From JACQAI01 sp035507915 (GTDB lineage: Bacteria > Pseudomonadota > Alphaproteobacteria > Elsterales > Elsteraceae): a stretch of 48,605 bases of DNA. A program made the translations under genes and the position numbers. The notes under the pieces were generated by a model. It saw only the letters and a list, made by a program, of their open reading frames with translations. It did no database searches and was not told the origin of the DNA. Within the stretch, counting starts at the first letter, position 1, and every line of letters begins with the position of its first letter. Location of the stretch: the NCBI GenBank assembly GCA_035507915.1, contig DATJNS010000168.1, positions 1 through 48,605 on the forward strand, given 5' to 3'. Shown here in pieces: positions 7,177 to 15,540 of the stretch.

Positions 7177-9328
7177 GCGGCGCCGGGGGCTTCTTGTTGA
7201 GGGCGCTGCCCCGCCCCGACAGGCTCGGATTGGTCATGAAGAAGGTGTGCGCGCTGAAGCCGTGCATGTCATCCGGATCGCGGACATAGCGGCCGTCGGG
7301 CCGCAGCACCCAGCTCGCCGCCTCGTCCTTCAGGTTGGTGACCATGATCTGTTCGAGCACCTGCTGGTGCACGGTCTCGTTCTCGATCGGCACCAGGGTC
7401 TCGACGCGCCAGTCGAGGTTGCGCGGCATCCAGTCGGCCGAGGAGACGAACACCTTGGCGTCGCGCGACGGCAGCTTCTGGCCGTTGCCGAAGCACACGA
7501 TGCGCGAGTGCTCGAGGAAGCGCCCAACGATCGACTTGACCCGGATGTTGTCCGACAGGCCGGGCACGCCCGGACGCAGGCAGCAGATGCCGCGCACGAC
7601 CAGGTCGATCGACACGCCGGCCTGGCTCGCGCGGTAGAGCGCGTCGATGATCTCGGGGTCGACCACCGCGTTCATCTTGGCCCAGATGCCGGCCGGCCGG
7701 CCGGCCTCGGCATGCTCGATCTCGGCCTGGATGTGACGCAGCAGGCTGGTGCGCAAGGTGAGCGGCGCGATCGCGAGCTTCTCGAGCATCTCGGGGTTGG
7801 CGTAGCCGGTCATGAAATTGAACAGCCGCGCGGCGTCGCGGCAGAGCGCCGGATCGGTCGTGAAGAACGACAGGTCGGTGTAGATCTTCGCGGTGACCGG
7901 ATGGTAGTTGCCGGTGCCGAAATGCACGTAGGAGCGCAGCGCGCCCGACTCGCGCCGTGCCACCAGCGACACCTTGGCGTGGGTCTTGAGGTCGATGAAG
8001 CCGTAGACGACCTGCGCGCCGGCGCGCTCGAGATCGCGCGCCCAGCGGATGTTGGCCTCCTCGTCGAAGCGCGCCTTGAGCTCGACCAGCGCGGTGACCG
8101 ACTTGCCGGCCTCGGCGGCCTCGACCAGGGCGCGCACGATCGGGCTGTCGTCCGAGGTGCGGTAGAGCGTCTGCTTGATCGCGATCACCGCCGGATCCCG
8201 CGCCGCCTGGCGCAGGAACTGGACGACCACGTCGAAGCTCTCGTACGGATGGTGGACGACGATGTCCTTCTGGCGGATCGCCGCGAAGCAGTCGCCGCCG
8301 AAATCGCGGATGCGCTCGGGGAAGCGCGCGTTGTAGGGCACGAAGCAGAGCTCGGGCCGCGCGTCGGTGATCATCTCCTGGGCGTCGGCGAGGCCGATGA
8401 TGCCGGACACCGGATAGACGTCGTCGAGCGCCACCTGCAGCTCGTCGAGCACGAAGCCGCGCAGATCCTCCGGCATGTCGTCGTTGATCGTCAGGCGGAT
8501 CACGGTGCCGCGGCGCCGGCGCTTCAGGGCCGACTCGAACAGCATCACGAGATCCTCGGCCTCCTCGGCGATCTCGAGCTCGCTGTCGCGGTTGATGCGG
8601 AACTGGCCGGCGCCGACCACCTCGAAACCGGGGAACAGCCGGTCGAGGAACAGGCCGATCAGCTCCTCGATCAGGATGAAGCGCACCGCCTCGCCGGGCA
8701 GCCGCACGAAACGCGCGATCTGGCTCGGCAGCGGCAGCAGCGCGCGCAGCGTCTTGCCGTCGCTCGGGCGCACCAGCTGGAGGACCAGGGCGAAGCCGCC
8801 GTTGGGGATGAAGGGGAACGGGTGGGCCGGGTCGATCGCGAGCGGCGTGACGACCGGGAACACCTGCTCGAGGAAGTACTGCGACAGCCAGGCGCGCTCG
8901 TCGGGCGTCACGTCCTTGGCGTCGACCAGCGACACGCCGGCATCGGCGAGCTCGGCGCGCAGGGTGCGCCAGGAGGTCTCCTGCAGCTCGACCAGTTCGC
9001 GGGCGAGCGCGCGCACGCCTTCGAGCTGCTGGGCCGGCGTGAGCCCGTCCTGGCTCAGCGTCGTGACCCCGGCCGTGATCTGGCCCTTCAGCCCGGCGAC
9101 CCGGACCATGAAGAACTCGTCGAGGTTGGAATCGGAGATCGACAGGAAGCGCAGCCGCTCGAGCAGCGGGTGGTTCGGGTTGGCGGCCTCCTCGAGCACC
9201 CGCATGTTGAAGGCGAGCCACGACAGCTCGCGATTGATGAAGCGCTGCGGCGACGATCGGCTGACGCTGACGATCTCGGCCAACTGGGCGGGCGACATGA
9301 CGAGGTTCCGGCGAGGCTGCCGTTTCAT
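7157..9328 (-). CDS. ppk1: Polyphosphate kinase 1
   Basis: PPK1 reversibly makes inorganic polyphosphate from ATP. The 723 residues are normal for the family. The N-terminal domain starts at RFINRELSWLAFNMRVLEEA. The head domain follows, then two phospholipase-D-like catalytic domains. The first of these contains the IKQTLYRTSDDSPIVRAL segment and the HAKVSLVAR stretch with the phosphohistidine, and the second contains the ICCLRPGVPGLSDNIRV segment. I use ATG 9328; MSPAQLAEI at 9298 is also possible. It is followed by ppx with a 20-base overlap. In many alphaproteobacteria it comes directly after hdaA; here an SDR gene and a 150-base GC-rich gap lie between. Confidence 0.97.
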   Translation of the reverse strand: MKRQPRRNLVMSPAQLAEIVSVSRSSPQRFINRELSWLAFNMRVLEEAANPNHPLLERLRFLSISDSNLDEFFMVRVAGLKGQITAGVTTLSQDGLTPAQQLEGVRALARELVELQETSWRTLRAELADAGVSLVDAKDVTPDERAWLSQYFLEQVFPVVTPLAIDPAHPFPFIPNGGFALVLQLVRPSDGKTLRALLPLPSQIARFVRLPGEAVRFILIEELIGLFLDRLFPGFEVVGAGQFRINRDSELEIAEEAEDLVMLFESALKRRRRGTVIRLTINDDMPEDLRGFVLDELQVALDDVYPVSGIIGLADAQEMITDARPELCFVPYNARFPERIRDFGGDCFAAIRQKDIVVHHPYESFDVVVQFLRQAARDPAVIAIKQTLYRTSDDSPIVRALVEAAEAGKSVTALVELKARFDEEANIRWARDLERAGAQVVYGFIDLKTHAKVSLVARRESGALRSYVHFGTGNYHPVTAKIYTDLSFFTTDPALCRDAARLFNFMTGYANPEMLEKLAIAPLTLRTSLLRHIQAEIEHAEAGRPAGIWAKMNAVVDPEIIDALYRASQAGVSIDLVVRGICCLRPGVPGLSDNIRVKSIVGRFLEHSRIVCFGNGQKLPSRDAKVFVSSADWMPRNLDWRVETLVPIENETVHQQVLEQIMVTNLKDEAASWVLRPDGRYVRDPDDMHGFSAHTFFMTNPSLSGRGSALNKKPPAPRARQTG

Positions 9329-9478
9329 GAACGAGGGGCTCCCACGCTCATACCATATAGGCTAGGCGCGTGTCAGTTCCGTGACTCCAGTCCTAGCCCG
9401 GAGCGCCCGGGCCCCGCCGCCCGTCCGGGCCGACCGGAGCCTTCCCGGAACGGCGCCTCGGCGAGGCCCGCCCCGCCG

Positions 9479-10258
9479 CTACATCGTGCTGTTGAACGAG
9501 CCGCCGTCGAGGGTCAGGTTCTGGCCGACGATGAAGCCGGACGACGCCGCGCACAGAAACACGCAGGCGTCGCCGAACTCCTCGGCGGTGCCGAATCGAC
9601 CGGCCGGCACGACGCGCTTGCGCTCCTCGGCCAACGCCTCGATCGACTTGCCGCTCGACTTGGCGGCCGAGGCGAGGCCGCTGCGCAACCGGTCGGTGTC
9701 GAACGGCCCGGGCAGGAGGCCGTTGATCGTCACGTTGTGCTTGGCGACCTGGCGCGAGATGCCGGCGACGAACCCGGTCAAGCCCGCGCGCGCGCCGTTC
9801 GACAGGCCGAGCGACGGGATCGGCGAGCGCACCGCGGCCGAGGTGATGTTGACGATGCGGCCGAACTTGCGCGCGATCATGCCGTCGACCACCGCCTTGA
9901 TGAGCAGGATCGGCGTGATCATGTTGGCATCGACCGCCTTGATCCATTCGTCGCGACCCCACTCGTGGAAGTCGCCGTGCGGCGGGCCGCCGGCGTTGTT
10001 GACCAGGATGTCGGGATTGGGGCACGCGGCGAGCGCCGCGGCACGCCCGGCCTCGGTCGTGATGTCGCCCGCCACCGCCGTCACCTTGACGCCGGTCGCA
10101 TCGCGGATCTCCTTCGCCGTGCGCTCGAGATCGGCGGCGGTGCGCGCCGTGATGACGAGCTCGACGCCTTCGCGCGCGAGCGCCATGGCGCAACCCTTGC
10201 CCAAGCCCTTGCTGGCGGCGCACACGATCGCGCGCTTGCCCCGAATGCCGAAATCCAT
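9479..10258 (-). CDS. SDR-family protein lacking the YxxxK active site
   Basis: This is a Rossmann-fold protein of the short-chain dehydrogenase/reductase superfamily, 259 residues. The cofactor loop reads AASKGLGKG instead of TGxxxGxG, followed by the NNAGGPP motif. Where the catalytic YxxxK should be, the sequence has LGLSNGARAGL, so both the tyrosine and the lysine are missing. This matches a known divergent subgroup (BKR-like SDR) with SN-x-x-R at this place, whose chemistry is unclear. A good ribosome binding site (GGGGAGAGGG) precedes the ATG. It is 11 bases after hdaA on the same strand and probably cotranscribed with it. Substrate and activity are unknown. Confidence 0.85.
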   Translation of the reverse strand: MDFGIRGKRAIVCAASKGLGKGCAMALAREGVELVITARTAADLERTAKEIRDATGVKVTAVAGDITTEAGRAAALAACPNPDILVNNAGGPPHGDFHEWGRDEWIKAVDANMITPILLIKAVVDGMIARKFGRIVNITSAAVRSPIPSLGLSNGARAGLTGFVAGISRQVAKHNVTINGLLPGPFDTDRLRSGLASAAKSSGKSIEALAEERKRVVPAGRFGTAEEFGDACVFLCAASSGFIVGQNLTLDGGSFNSTM

Positions 10259-10269
10259 GTCCCTCTCCC

Positions 10270-10950
10270 CTACTCCAGTTCACCCAGCACGGAGCGGGCG
10301 AGCGGCAAGGTGATCCGCTTCCGCCCCGCCAGCGCGGCGCGATCGAGCGCCGCCACGAGCCGTTGCGCCGCGCTCAGCGATCGCTCCATGCGCGCCACCA
10401 GATAGTCCACCACTTCGCCGCCGACGGGAAGCTGCCGATCGCGGAACAGCTTGCCGATCACCGCCTTGAGAAGCGCGTCGTCGGGCGCGCCGATGGCGAC
10501 CGCCGGCAGCGCCGCCAGGCGCGAGCGCAGGTCGGGCAGCGCGACCGGCCAGCGCGCGGGCGGCTCGCGCGCGGCGATCAGCGCGAAGCGGCCGTGCTCG
10601 CTGACGTGATTGAGCAGATGCAGCAGCGGACGCTCGGGGAACGGCGGTTCGAGATCGTCGAGCACGATCGCCGGAGCGTCGCCGACCAGCTCGGGCGGCA
10701 GCAGGGTGTAGAGCGCATCCGGTGCGATGATCCGCGCGCCGGTGCGCTGGCGCCAGACCTGGCAGAGATGGGTCTTGCCCGAACCGGCGGGCCCCACGAC
10801 GGCGAGCGCCGCGGCCGGCCAGTTCGGCCAGCCGTCGATCCAGGCGATCGCGGCGCGGTTCGATGCGGCGACGATGAAGTCGTCGAGCCCGTAGGCCGGC
10901 CTGACGCCGAGATCGAGCGGCAGCTGGACCGGCGGCGCCGACGTCGTCAC
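10270..10950 (-). CDS. hdaA: DnaA-related regulator HdaA
   Basis: This replication-initiation regulator is related to the DnaA AAA+ domain. It binds the sliding clamp and stimulates ATP hydrolysis by DnaA after initiation. The 226 residues begin with a clamp-binding motif, VQLPLDLG. Walker A (VVGPAGSGKTHL) and Walker B (IVLDDLE) follow, and the lid helices end near ALDRAALAGRK. The DnaA helix-turn-helix domain is absent, as expected for Hda. The start is the GTG at 10950, which overlaps the permease stop by 4 bases. The order permease-hdaA then ppk is typical for alphaproteobacteria. The start could also lie slightly upstream, but the overlap supports this choice. Confidence 0.93.
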   Translation of the reverse strand: MTTSAPPVQLPLDLGVRPAYGLDDFIVAASNRAAIAWIDGWPNWPAAALAVVGPAGSGKTHLCQVWRQRTGARIIAPDALYTLLPPELVGDAPAIVLDDLEPPFPERPLLHLLNHVSEHGRFALIAAREPPARWPVALPDLRSRLAALPAVAIGAPDDALLKAVIGKLFRDRQLPVGGEVVDYLVARMERSLSAAQRLVAALDRAALAGRKRITLPLARSVLGELE

Positions 10951-12056
10951 GGCACCGGGTCCCGTTCGCGCGCCGCCTGCGCGCGCGCCGGCGGCGCGGC
11001 GCCATAGAACGACCCGGCCAGATACTGCTGGAGCGCGAAGCGCGCCATCACGCCGATCACCGAGGCGACCGGGATCGCCAACAGGAGCCCGATGAAGCCG
11101 AACAGCGAGCCCCCCGCGAGCAGCGCGAAGATCACCCACACGGGGTGCAGGCCGACCCGGTCGCCGACCAGGAGCGGCTGCAGCACGTTGCCCTCGAGCG
11201 CGTGGCCGATCACGAACACGAGCGCGACCTCGCCGACCGAGACCCAGTCCGGGAACTGCAGCATCGCGAGCCCGACGCTCAGGATCGCGCCGCCGATCGT
11301 GCCGACATAGGGGATGAAGGTGAGCGCGCCGATGATCACGCCGACCACGAAGCCCGACTGCAGACCGGCCACGCTCAGCCCGACGCCGTAGAGCAGCGCG
11401 AGGATGATGCAGACCAGCGCCTGACCGCGCGCAAAGCCCGACAAGGTGCGGTCGATCTCGCGCATCTGCGCGCGGATCGTGTCGGTCGAGCCGCGCGGCA
11501 GCCAGCTGTCGACCCGGGCGACCATGCGGTCCCAGTCGCGCAGCATGTAGAACGCGACCACCGGCGTGACCACGAGCAGCGACAGCACGTTGACGACCGC
11601 GAGCCCGCTGCTCAACACGTGGCCGACATTGCCGAGCAGCCAGTTGAGCGCGTCGGCGCTGCGCTCGCCGACCGCCTGCTGGATGGTCTGGATCTGCTCC
11701 TCGGGCACGCCGGCCTCGCGCTGCAGGCGCTGCGACAGGATGTCGAGCCGCACGGTCGCCTGGGAGCCCAGCGCCGGCAGGCGCTTGGCCAGGTCGAGGA
11801 TCTGGCGCTCGAACAGCGGCACCATGAGGACCACGAGGGTGGTCAGGACCGCGGCGAACAGCACGATCACGATCACGGTGGCGAGCGGGCGCGGCACCCG
11901 CCGGCGCTCGAACCAGTCGACCACCGGATCGAAGAAGTAGGCGATCGCCATGCCCATGACGAAGGGCAGCAGGATGTCGCTCAGCCGCCACAGCGCGAGC
12001 GCCGCGGCGGCGGCCAACAGGATCCAGAACAGTGCGCGCCGCTGGCTGTCGATCAC
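10947..12056 (-). CDS. AI-2E family transporter (PerM-like permease)
   Basis: This is an inner-membrane protein of 369 residues with about eight hydrophobic segments: a pair near the N-terminus (FWILLAAAAALALWRL, FVMGMAIAYFF), one at about 70-90, and five in the second half. A soluble region with the coiled PEEQIQTIQQAVGERSADAL segment separates them. The family includes TqsA/YdgG exporters and PerM; the substrate is unknown here. The GTG at 12056 has a GGAG 5 bases upstream and overlaps the stop of the phosphatidyltransferase gene by 4 bases. Its own stop overlaps hdaA in the same way. The tight chain suggests one transcript from DUF2066 or the phosphatidyltransferase to hdaA. Confidence 0.9.
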   Translation of the reverse strand: MIDSQRRALFWILLAAAAALALWRLSDILLPFVMGMAIAYFFDPVVDWFERRRVPRPLATVIVIVLFAAVLTTLVVLMVPLFERQILDLAKRLPALGSQATVRLDILSQRLQREAGVPEEQIQTIQQAVGERSADALNWLLGNVGHVLSSGLAVVNVLSLLVVTPVVAFYMLRDWDRMVARVDSWLPRGSTDTIRAQMREIDRTLSGFARGQALVCIILALLYGVGLSVAGLQSGFVVGVIIGALTFIPYVGTIGGAILSVGLAMLQFPDWVSVGEVALVFVIGHALEGNVLQPLLVGDRVGLHPVWVIFALLAGGSLFGFIGLLLAIPVASVIGVMARFALQQYLAGSFYGAAPPARAQAARERDPVP

Positions 12057-12616
12057 GAAGACTCCAATCCGGCAAGGCGGCGCAGCCACATGACCGCGTA
12101 GGCCGCGCCGCTGATCGCCGTCGTCGCGCCGACGACGGCCACCATGATAGCCGCGATCGACCCGCCGGGGATGTCCAAGCTCGCCATCGCGAGCACCAGG
12201 CCCGCCAGGACGATCTGGACCACTGTGTTGAGGCGGCTGATCGCCAGCGGCGCCATCATCATGGGCTGACCCAGGGTATGCGACAGCAGAACGCCGCCGA
12301 CGATCAGGAGATCGCGGAACACCACGAGAATCGCCAGCCAGATCGGCACCAGCTCGCCGGCCGCCAGCGCGATGTAGACGCTCACCAGCAGCGCCTTGTC
12401 GGCGATCGGGTCGAGATAGCCGCCGATCGCGGTGCGGGCATCGAACCAGCGCGCCAGCGCCCCGTCGAGCGCGTCGGTCACGCCGGCGGCGACGAAGATC
12501 CAGAAGGCCGCGCCGAACGCGCCTTGGAGGATTAGCCAGATCGTCACCGGGACCGCGCACAGGCGCGCCAAGGTCAGGGCGCTCGGCAGCATGACGACGA
12601 GGGTTCGCCGGTTCAC
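12053..12616 (-). CDS. CDP-alcohol phosphatidyltransferase (PgsA-like)
   Basis: This integral membrane enzyme transfers a phosphatidyl group from CDP-diacylglycerol to an alcohol. It has 187 residues and about five or six membrane helices. The family signature is complete: D-x2-D-G-x2-A-R, then G, D-x3-D in DALDGALARWF...GGYLDPIADK (about residues 48-75). The product is probably phosphatidylglycerol phosphate or cardiolipin-related, but family members differ in acceptor and this cannot be fixed from sequence. The start is a GTG at 12616 (MNRRTLVVMLPSALTLARL). It is 30 bases after DUF2066 and overlaps the AI-2E permease. This set of neighbours is common upstream of hdaA. Confidence 0.92.
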   Translation of the reverse strand: MNRRTLVVMLPSALTLARLCAVPVTIWLILQGAFGAAFWIFVAAGVTDALDGALARWFDARTAIGGYLDPIADKALLVSVYIALAAGELVPIWLAILVVFRDLLIVGGVLLSHTLGQPMMMAPLAISRLNTVVQIVLAGLVLAMASLDIPGGSIAAIMVAVVGATTAISGAAYAVMWLRRLAGLESS

Positions 12617-12646
12617 GCCGGGGTCACCGGGGATGCGGTGCGAGGG

Positions 12647-13903
12647 TCACTGCGGGGCCGGCACCCGCGCTCCGGTTTGGGTCCCGGCCGGTTGGGTCCC
12701 GGGGATCAGCGGGCCCGGCGGCCCGGCGCTCGGCGGTCCGGCCGGCACCCCGGTGGGGGCTTCGGTATCGGCCGGGCCGCCGCCCGGGGCGCCCAGCACG
12801 TGCAGCACCCAGCCGTCCGGCGCCTCCTCGAGCGCCAACTGGCGCTGGGCGAGCACGAGCTTCAGCTGGCTCGGATCGCCGGGCGAGTTGAGCGACAGGA
12901 TCGCCTCGCGGCGGCTCAGGCTCTTGACCGCCACGCTATCCAGGAACCCGGTCGCGGCGAGCCGGCGGCGCAGCTCGACCCAGTCCCGCGGACCGTTGAG
13001 CGGCACCCGCACGATCAGCGCGCCGCCGGCGTCGGACTGCTCGGGCCGGACGAGGATCTCGCGCTTCCAGCGCTCCTCGAGCGCCTGCACCACGCGCACG
13101 GCAGCGCGCCGCAGCAGGTCGGCCTGGGATTCGACCGCGGTTTGCGCCAGGCGATCGGAGAAAATCGGCTCGGCGACGCCGGGGCGCCGCACCGTCACGG
13201 CGACGCCGCCGGCATCGAGCGCGGCCTCGGCGACCACCACGTCGCCGGCGTCGTAGCGCTGCAGCAGGACGGCGAACGCGCCCGGGTCGCCCGACAGGGC
13301 CTGGGCCGCCGACAGGGCCGCGACATCCTCGACCTCGCCGGTCGGCACGACGACCGGCACGAGGCCGGTGGCCGGCGGATGGTCCAGCCACTGGCGCCGC
13401 CAGACGTTCTCGTCCTCCCACAGGAGCGGCGCGCCGCCGCCCGCCGCTTTCAGCACCGGCACGACCAGAACCGGCCGGCTCGCCGTCTCGGCGAACGCGA
13501 CGCCGGCATTGCGCAGCAGGGCGCGGATCCCCGCCGGTCGAAAGCTGTAGGTCAGGGTAGCGAGGTAGCGGACGGCCGAGGTGCGTTCCTCCTGGACCTC
13601 GAACCCGGAGACCAGCGGCACGATCTCGGCGTCCGACAGCTTCGGCAGGCGGTCGTAGTCGGACGGCGCGGCAAGGCGCTCCAAGAGCTGCCGGAGCGCC
13701 TTGCGCTGGCCCTCGGCCAGGGCGGCGTCGCGCGCCGCCGCCGCCGTCGCGGCGGTCGCGTCGACCGTGACGCCGGAGACGCTGAACGGATCGACCGCCG
13801 CGCGCGCCGACCCGGCGCCGCCCAGGGCGCTCCCTGCGAGCGCGAGCAGGACCGTCGCCAGCGCCATCGCGGCGCGCGCGGACGGCATGAATGTGGCGGC
13901 CAT
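12647..13903 (-). CDS. DUF2066 protein, exported
   Basis: This is a predicted exported protein of 418 residues and unknown function. A signal peptide covers about residues 6-36 (MALATVLLALAGSALGGAG, cleavage near ARAA). The body matches DUF2066, with the segments AAARDAALAEGQRKALRQLLERL and LVVPVLKA. The last 55 residues are Pro/Gly/Ala-rich and look disordered. The family sits next to purMN, the CDP-alcohol phosphatidyltransferase and hdaA in many alphaproteobacteria, as here. ATG 13903 is followed by a second in-frame ATG at 13888 just before the signal core; neither has a strong ribosome binding site. It is divergent from purN. Confidence 0.85.
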   Translation of the reverse strand: MAATFMPSARAAMALATVLLALAGSALGGAGSARAAVDPFSVSGVTVDATAATAAAARDAALAEGQRKALRQLLERLAAPSDYDRLPKLSDAEIVPLVSGFEVQEERTSAVRYLATLTYSFRPAGIRALLRNAGVAFAETASRPVLVVPVLKAAGGGAPLLWEDENVWRRQWLDHPPATGLVPVVVPTGEVEDVAALSAAQALSGDPGAFAVLLQRYDAGDVVVAEAALDAGGVAVTVRRPGVAEPIFSDRLAQTAVESQADLLRRAAVRVVQALEERWKREILVRPEQSDAGGALIVRVPLNGPRDWVELRRRLAATGFLDSVAVKSLSRREAILSLNSPGDPSQLKLVLAQRQLALEEAPDGWVLHVLGAPGGGPADTEAPTGVPAGPPSAGPPGPLIPGTQPAGTQTGARVPAPQ

Positions 13904-13937
13904 TGAACTGCGATCCGGATCGGCTAAGGTGCCCGCG

Positions 13938-13986
13938 CTTGCGGCCTGCAAGCCGAGGCTTCTATACCGCACGTTGCAGCCGCAAG
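13938..13986 (+). promoter_or_regulatory. purN promoter flanked by a long imperfect inverted repeat
   Basis: TTGCGG (13939-13944) and TATACC (13963-13968), 18 bases apart, form a likely promoter for purN. The -35 lies in the left arm (CTTGCGGCCTGCAA, 13938-13951) of an inverted repeat. The right arm is TTGCAGCCGCAAG (13974-13986), with one base unmatched. The -10 is in the loop. This could be an operator for a purine repressor, or an RNA stem. The regulator is unknown. Confidence 0.45.
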
Positions 13987-14032
13987 TCACCAGGGGCGGC
14001 GCGGTTCCGCGTTCCGAGGAGGCACGCCCGGC

Positions 14033-14683
14033 ATGGCGAAATTGCGGCTCGCGGTGCTGATCTCCGGACGCGGCAGCAACCTGCAGGCGCTGATCGATGC
14101 GGCGGCCGCCCCCGACTATCCGGCCGAGATCGCGCTCGTGCTGTCGAACCGCCCGACGGCTGCCGGGCTGGGACGCGCCGCCGCCGCGGGCTTGCCGACC
14201 GAAGTGATCGACCACACGCGTTTCGCCACGCGCGCCGACTTCGACGCCGCGCTCGACGCCGCGCTGCGCGCGCGCGCCGTCGAGCTCGTGTGCCTGGCCG
14301 GCTTCATGCGGCTGCTGACGCCGGTGTTCGTCGCGGCGTGGTCGGACCGCATGATCAACATCCACCCGTCGCTTCTGCCGTCGTTCAAGGGCCTACACAC
14401 CCACGAGCGCGCGATCGCGGCGGGGGTGCGGTTCACCGGCTGCACGGTGCACTACGTGCGCCCCGAGATGGACGAAGGGCCGATCATCGTGCAGGCCGCG
14501 GTGCCGATACGCGCCGACGACGACGCCGACACGCTGGCGACGCGCGTGCTCGCCGCCGAGCACCACTGCTATCCGATGGCGGTGCGCTGGATCGCCGAGG
14601 GCCGCGTGCGCATCGAGGGCGACCGCGCGGTGATCGACGGTCCGCTGTCGTCGCCCAACAGCGCGATCAACCCGCGCGGCTGA
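14033..14683 (+). CDS. purN: Phosphoribosylglycinamide formyltransferase (GART)
   Basis: This cytoplasmic enzyme of purine synthesis transfers a formyl group from 10-formyltetrahydrofolate to glycinamide ribonucleotide. It has 216 residues. The phosphate-binding loop SGRGSNLQAL is at the N-terminus. The catalytic triad is complete: N109 and H111 in NIHPSLLPSFKG, and D147 in MDEGPII. A GAGGAGG lies about 10 bases upstream of the ATG. purM, the usual partner directly beside purN, is not in the window; DUF2066 is divergent on one side and a small oxidase subunit lies on the other. No anomaly is seen in the protein. Confidence 0.97.
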   Translation: MAKLRLAVLISGRGSNLQALIDAAAAPDYPAEIALVLSNRPTAAGLGRAAAAGLPTEVIDHTRFATRADFDAALDAALRARAVELVCLAGFMRLLTPVFVAAWSDRMINIHPSLLPSFKGLHTHERAIAAGVRFTGCTVHYVRPEMDEGPIIVQAAVPIRADDDADTLATRVLAAEHHCYPMAVRWIAEGRVRIEGDRAVIDGPLSSPNSAINPRG

Positions 14684-14801
14684 GACCCGATCGGCATTCG
14701 GACGACGCGGGGTTAACTTCTCGGCGCCGTTGCGCTAAGTAGGGGCCGGGCGCGCGGCCGACGGGCGGCGCGACCGAGGCTGCGAGGGGAGCGAGGGGAC
14801 G

Positions 14802-14936
14802 ATGGCGGAGCAGGCGGTAGACGCTCAGGAGCTGGCGCGGCATCAGCGGGATTTCGGCCGCTTCGTGCACTTCATGGTGACCGTGATCGTGCTCGTCGTG
14901 ATCATCCTCGGCGGGATGGCGATCTTCCTGCTCTGA
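14802..14936 (+). CDS. aa3-type cytochrome c oxidase subunit IV (small)
   Basis: This small membrane protein of 44 residues has a hydrophilic N-terminus (MAEQAVDAQELARHQRDFGRF) and one membrane helix (FMVTVIVLVVIILGGMAIFLL). The layout, length and RDFGRFVHF lead-in match the bacterial aa3 oxidase subunit IV family found in alphaproteobacteria, which binds the edge of the oxidase. An AGGGG lies 3 bases before the ATG, which is rather close. The gene is isolated from other cox genes, between purN and ndk. That isolation is common for this family and does not by itself argue against the call. A generic single-pass peptide is the alternative. Confidence 0.72.
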   Translation: MAEQAVDAQELARHQRDFGRFVHFMVTVIVLVVIILGGMAIFLL

Positions 14937-14975
14937 GTCCGCCGTTTCGACGTCCGACGGCCGGGCTGCCCCGAA

Positions 14976-15398
14976 CTACCCGACGATCTCGAGCTCACTG
15001 AAGAAGAAGGCGATCTCGCGCGCGGCGTTGTCGGGCGAGTCCGAGCCGTGCACCGAGTTGGCCTCGATCGACTCGGCGAAGTCCTTGCGGATCGTGCCGG
15101 CCGCCGCTTTCGCGGGATCGGTCGCGCCCATGATCTCGCGGTTGCGCGCGACGGCGTTCTCGCCCTCGAGCACCTGAACCACCACCGGCCCGGACACCAT
15201 GAAGCTGCACAGCTCGCCGAAGAACGGCCGCGCCTTGTGCACCTCGTAGAACTTCTCGGCCTGGGCGCGCGTCAGCTGCAGGCGCTTCTGGCCGACGATG
15301 CGCAGGCCCGCCGCCTCGAAGCGGCCGTTGATCTTGCCCGTCAGGTCGCGCCGCGTGGCGTCCGGCTTGATGATGGACAGTGTGCGTTCGATGGCCAT
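14976..15398 (-). CDS. ndk: Nucleoside diphosphate kinase
   Basis: This enzyme passes the gamma phosphate from ATP to other nucleoside diphosphates through a phosphohistidine. It has 140 residues, the standard length. It contains the ERTLSIIKPDA start, the RIVGQKRLQLT strand and the active-site NSVHGSDSP with H117 as the phosphorylated residue. I chose ATG 15398 because the conserved MAIERTL begins there, although the frame is open further up. A GGAG lies about 14 bases upstream. A good promoter is listed separately. ndk usually lies near holC and pepA in this class; a dioxygenase gene sits between them here. Confidence 0.98.
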   Translation of the reverse strand: MAIERTLSIIKPDATRRDLTGKINGRFEAAGLRIVGQKRLQLTRAQAEKFYEVHKARPFFGELCSFMVSGPVVVQVLEGENAVARNREIMGATDPAKAAAGTIRKDFAESIEANSVHGSDSPDNAAREIAFFFSELEIVG

Positions 15399-15437
15399 GG
15401 ACGATATCGGCTCCAACCCGGGTGCGACGGGAGCCGC

Positions 15438-15466
15438 GTTATATCCGGGGCTTCGCCGCGGGGCAA
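15438..15466 (-). promoter_or_regulatory. ndk promoter
   Basis: On the minus strand TTGCCC (15461-15466) and TATAAC (15438-15443) are spaced by 17 bases. The start point would be near 15431, giving a leader of about 33 bases before the ndk ATG. Confidence 0.6.
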
Positions 15467-15540
15467 CCGGGTGACGCGTCACAGCCGGCCGGACGATGTT
15501 CCGCCTGTGTTCCCATGCGCGGAGGGCCGGCCCGGCGACG

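Noticed and set aside
7082..10405. Long plus-strand open frame across ppx, ppk and the SDR
   Set aside because: It is rich in Arg, Gly, Ala and His with no domain and lies opposite well-conserved genes; high GC content makes such antisense frames open by chance.
13904..14365. N-terminal extension of the DUF2066 protein across the purN promoter
   Set aside because: The extension is low complexity and antisense to purN; the signal peptide fixes the start near 13903 or 13888.
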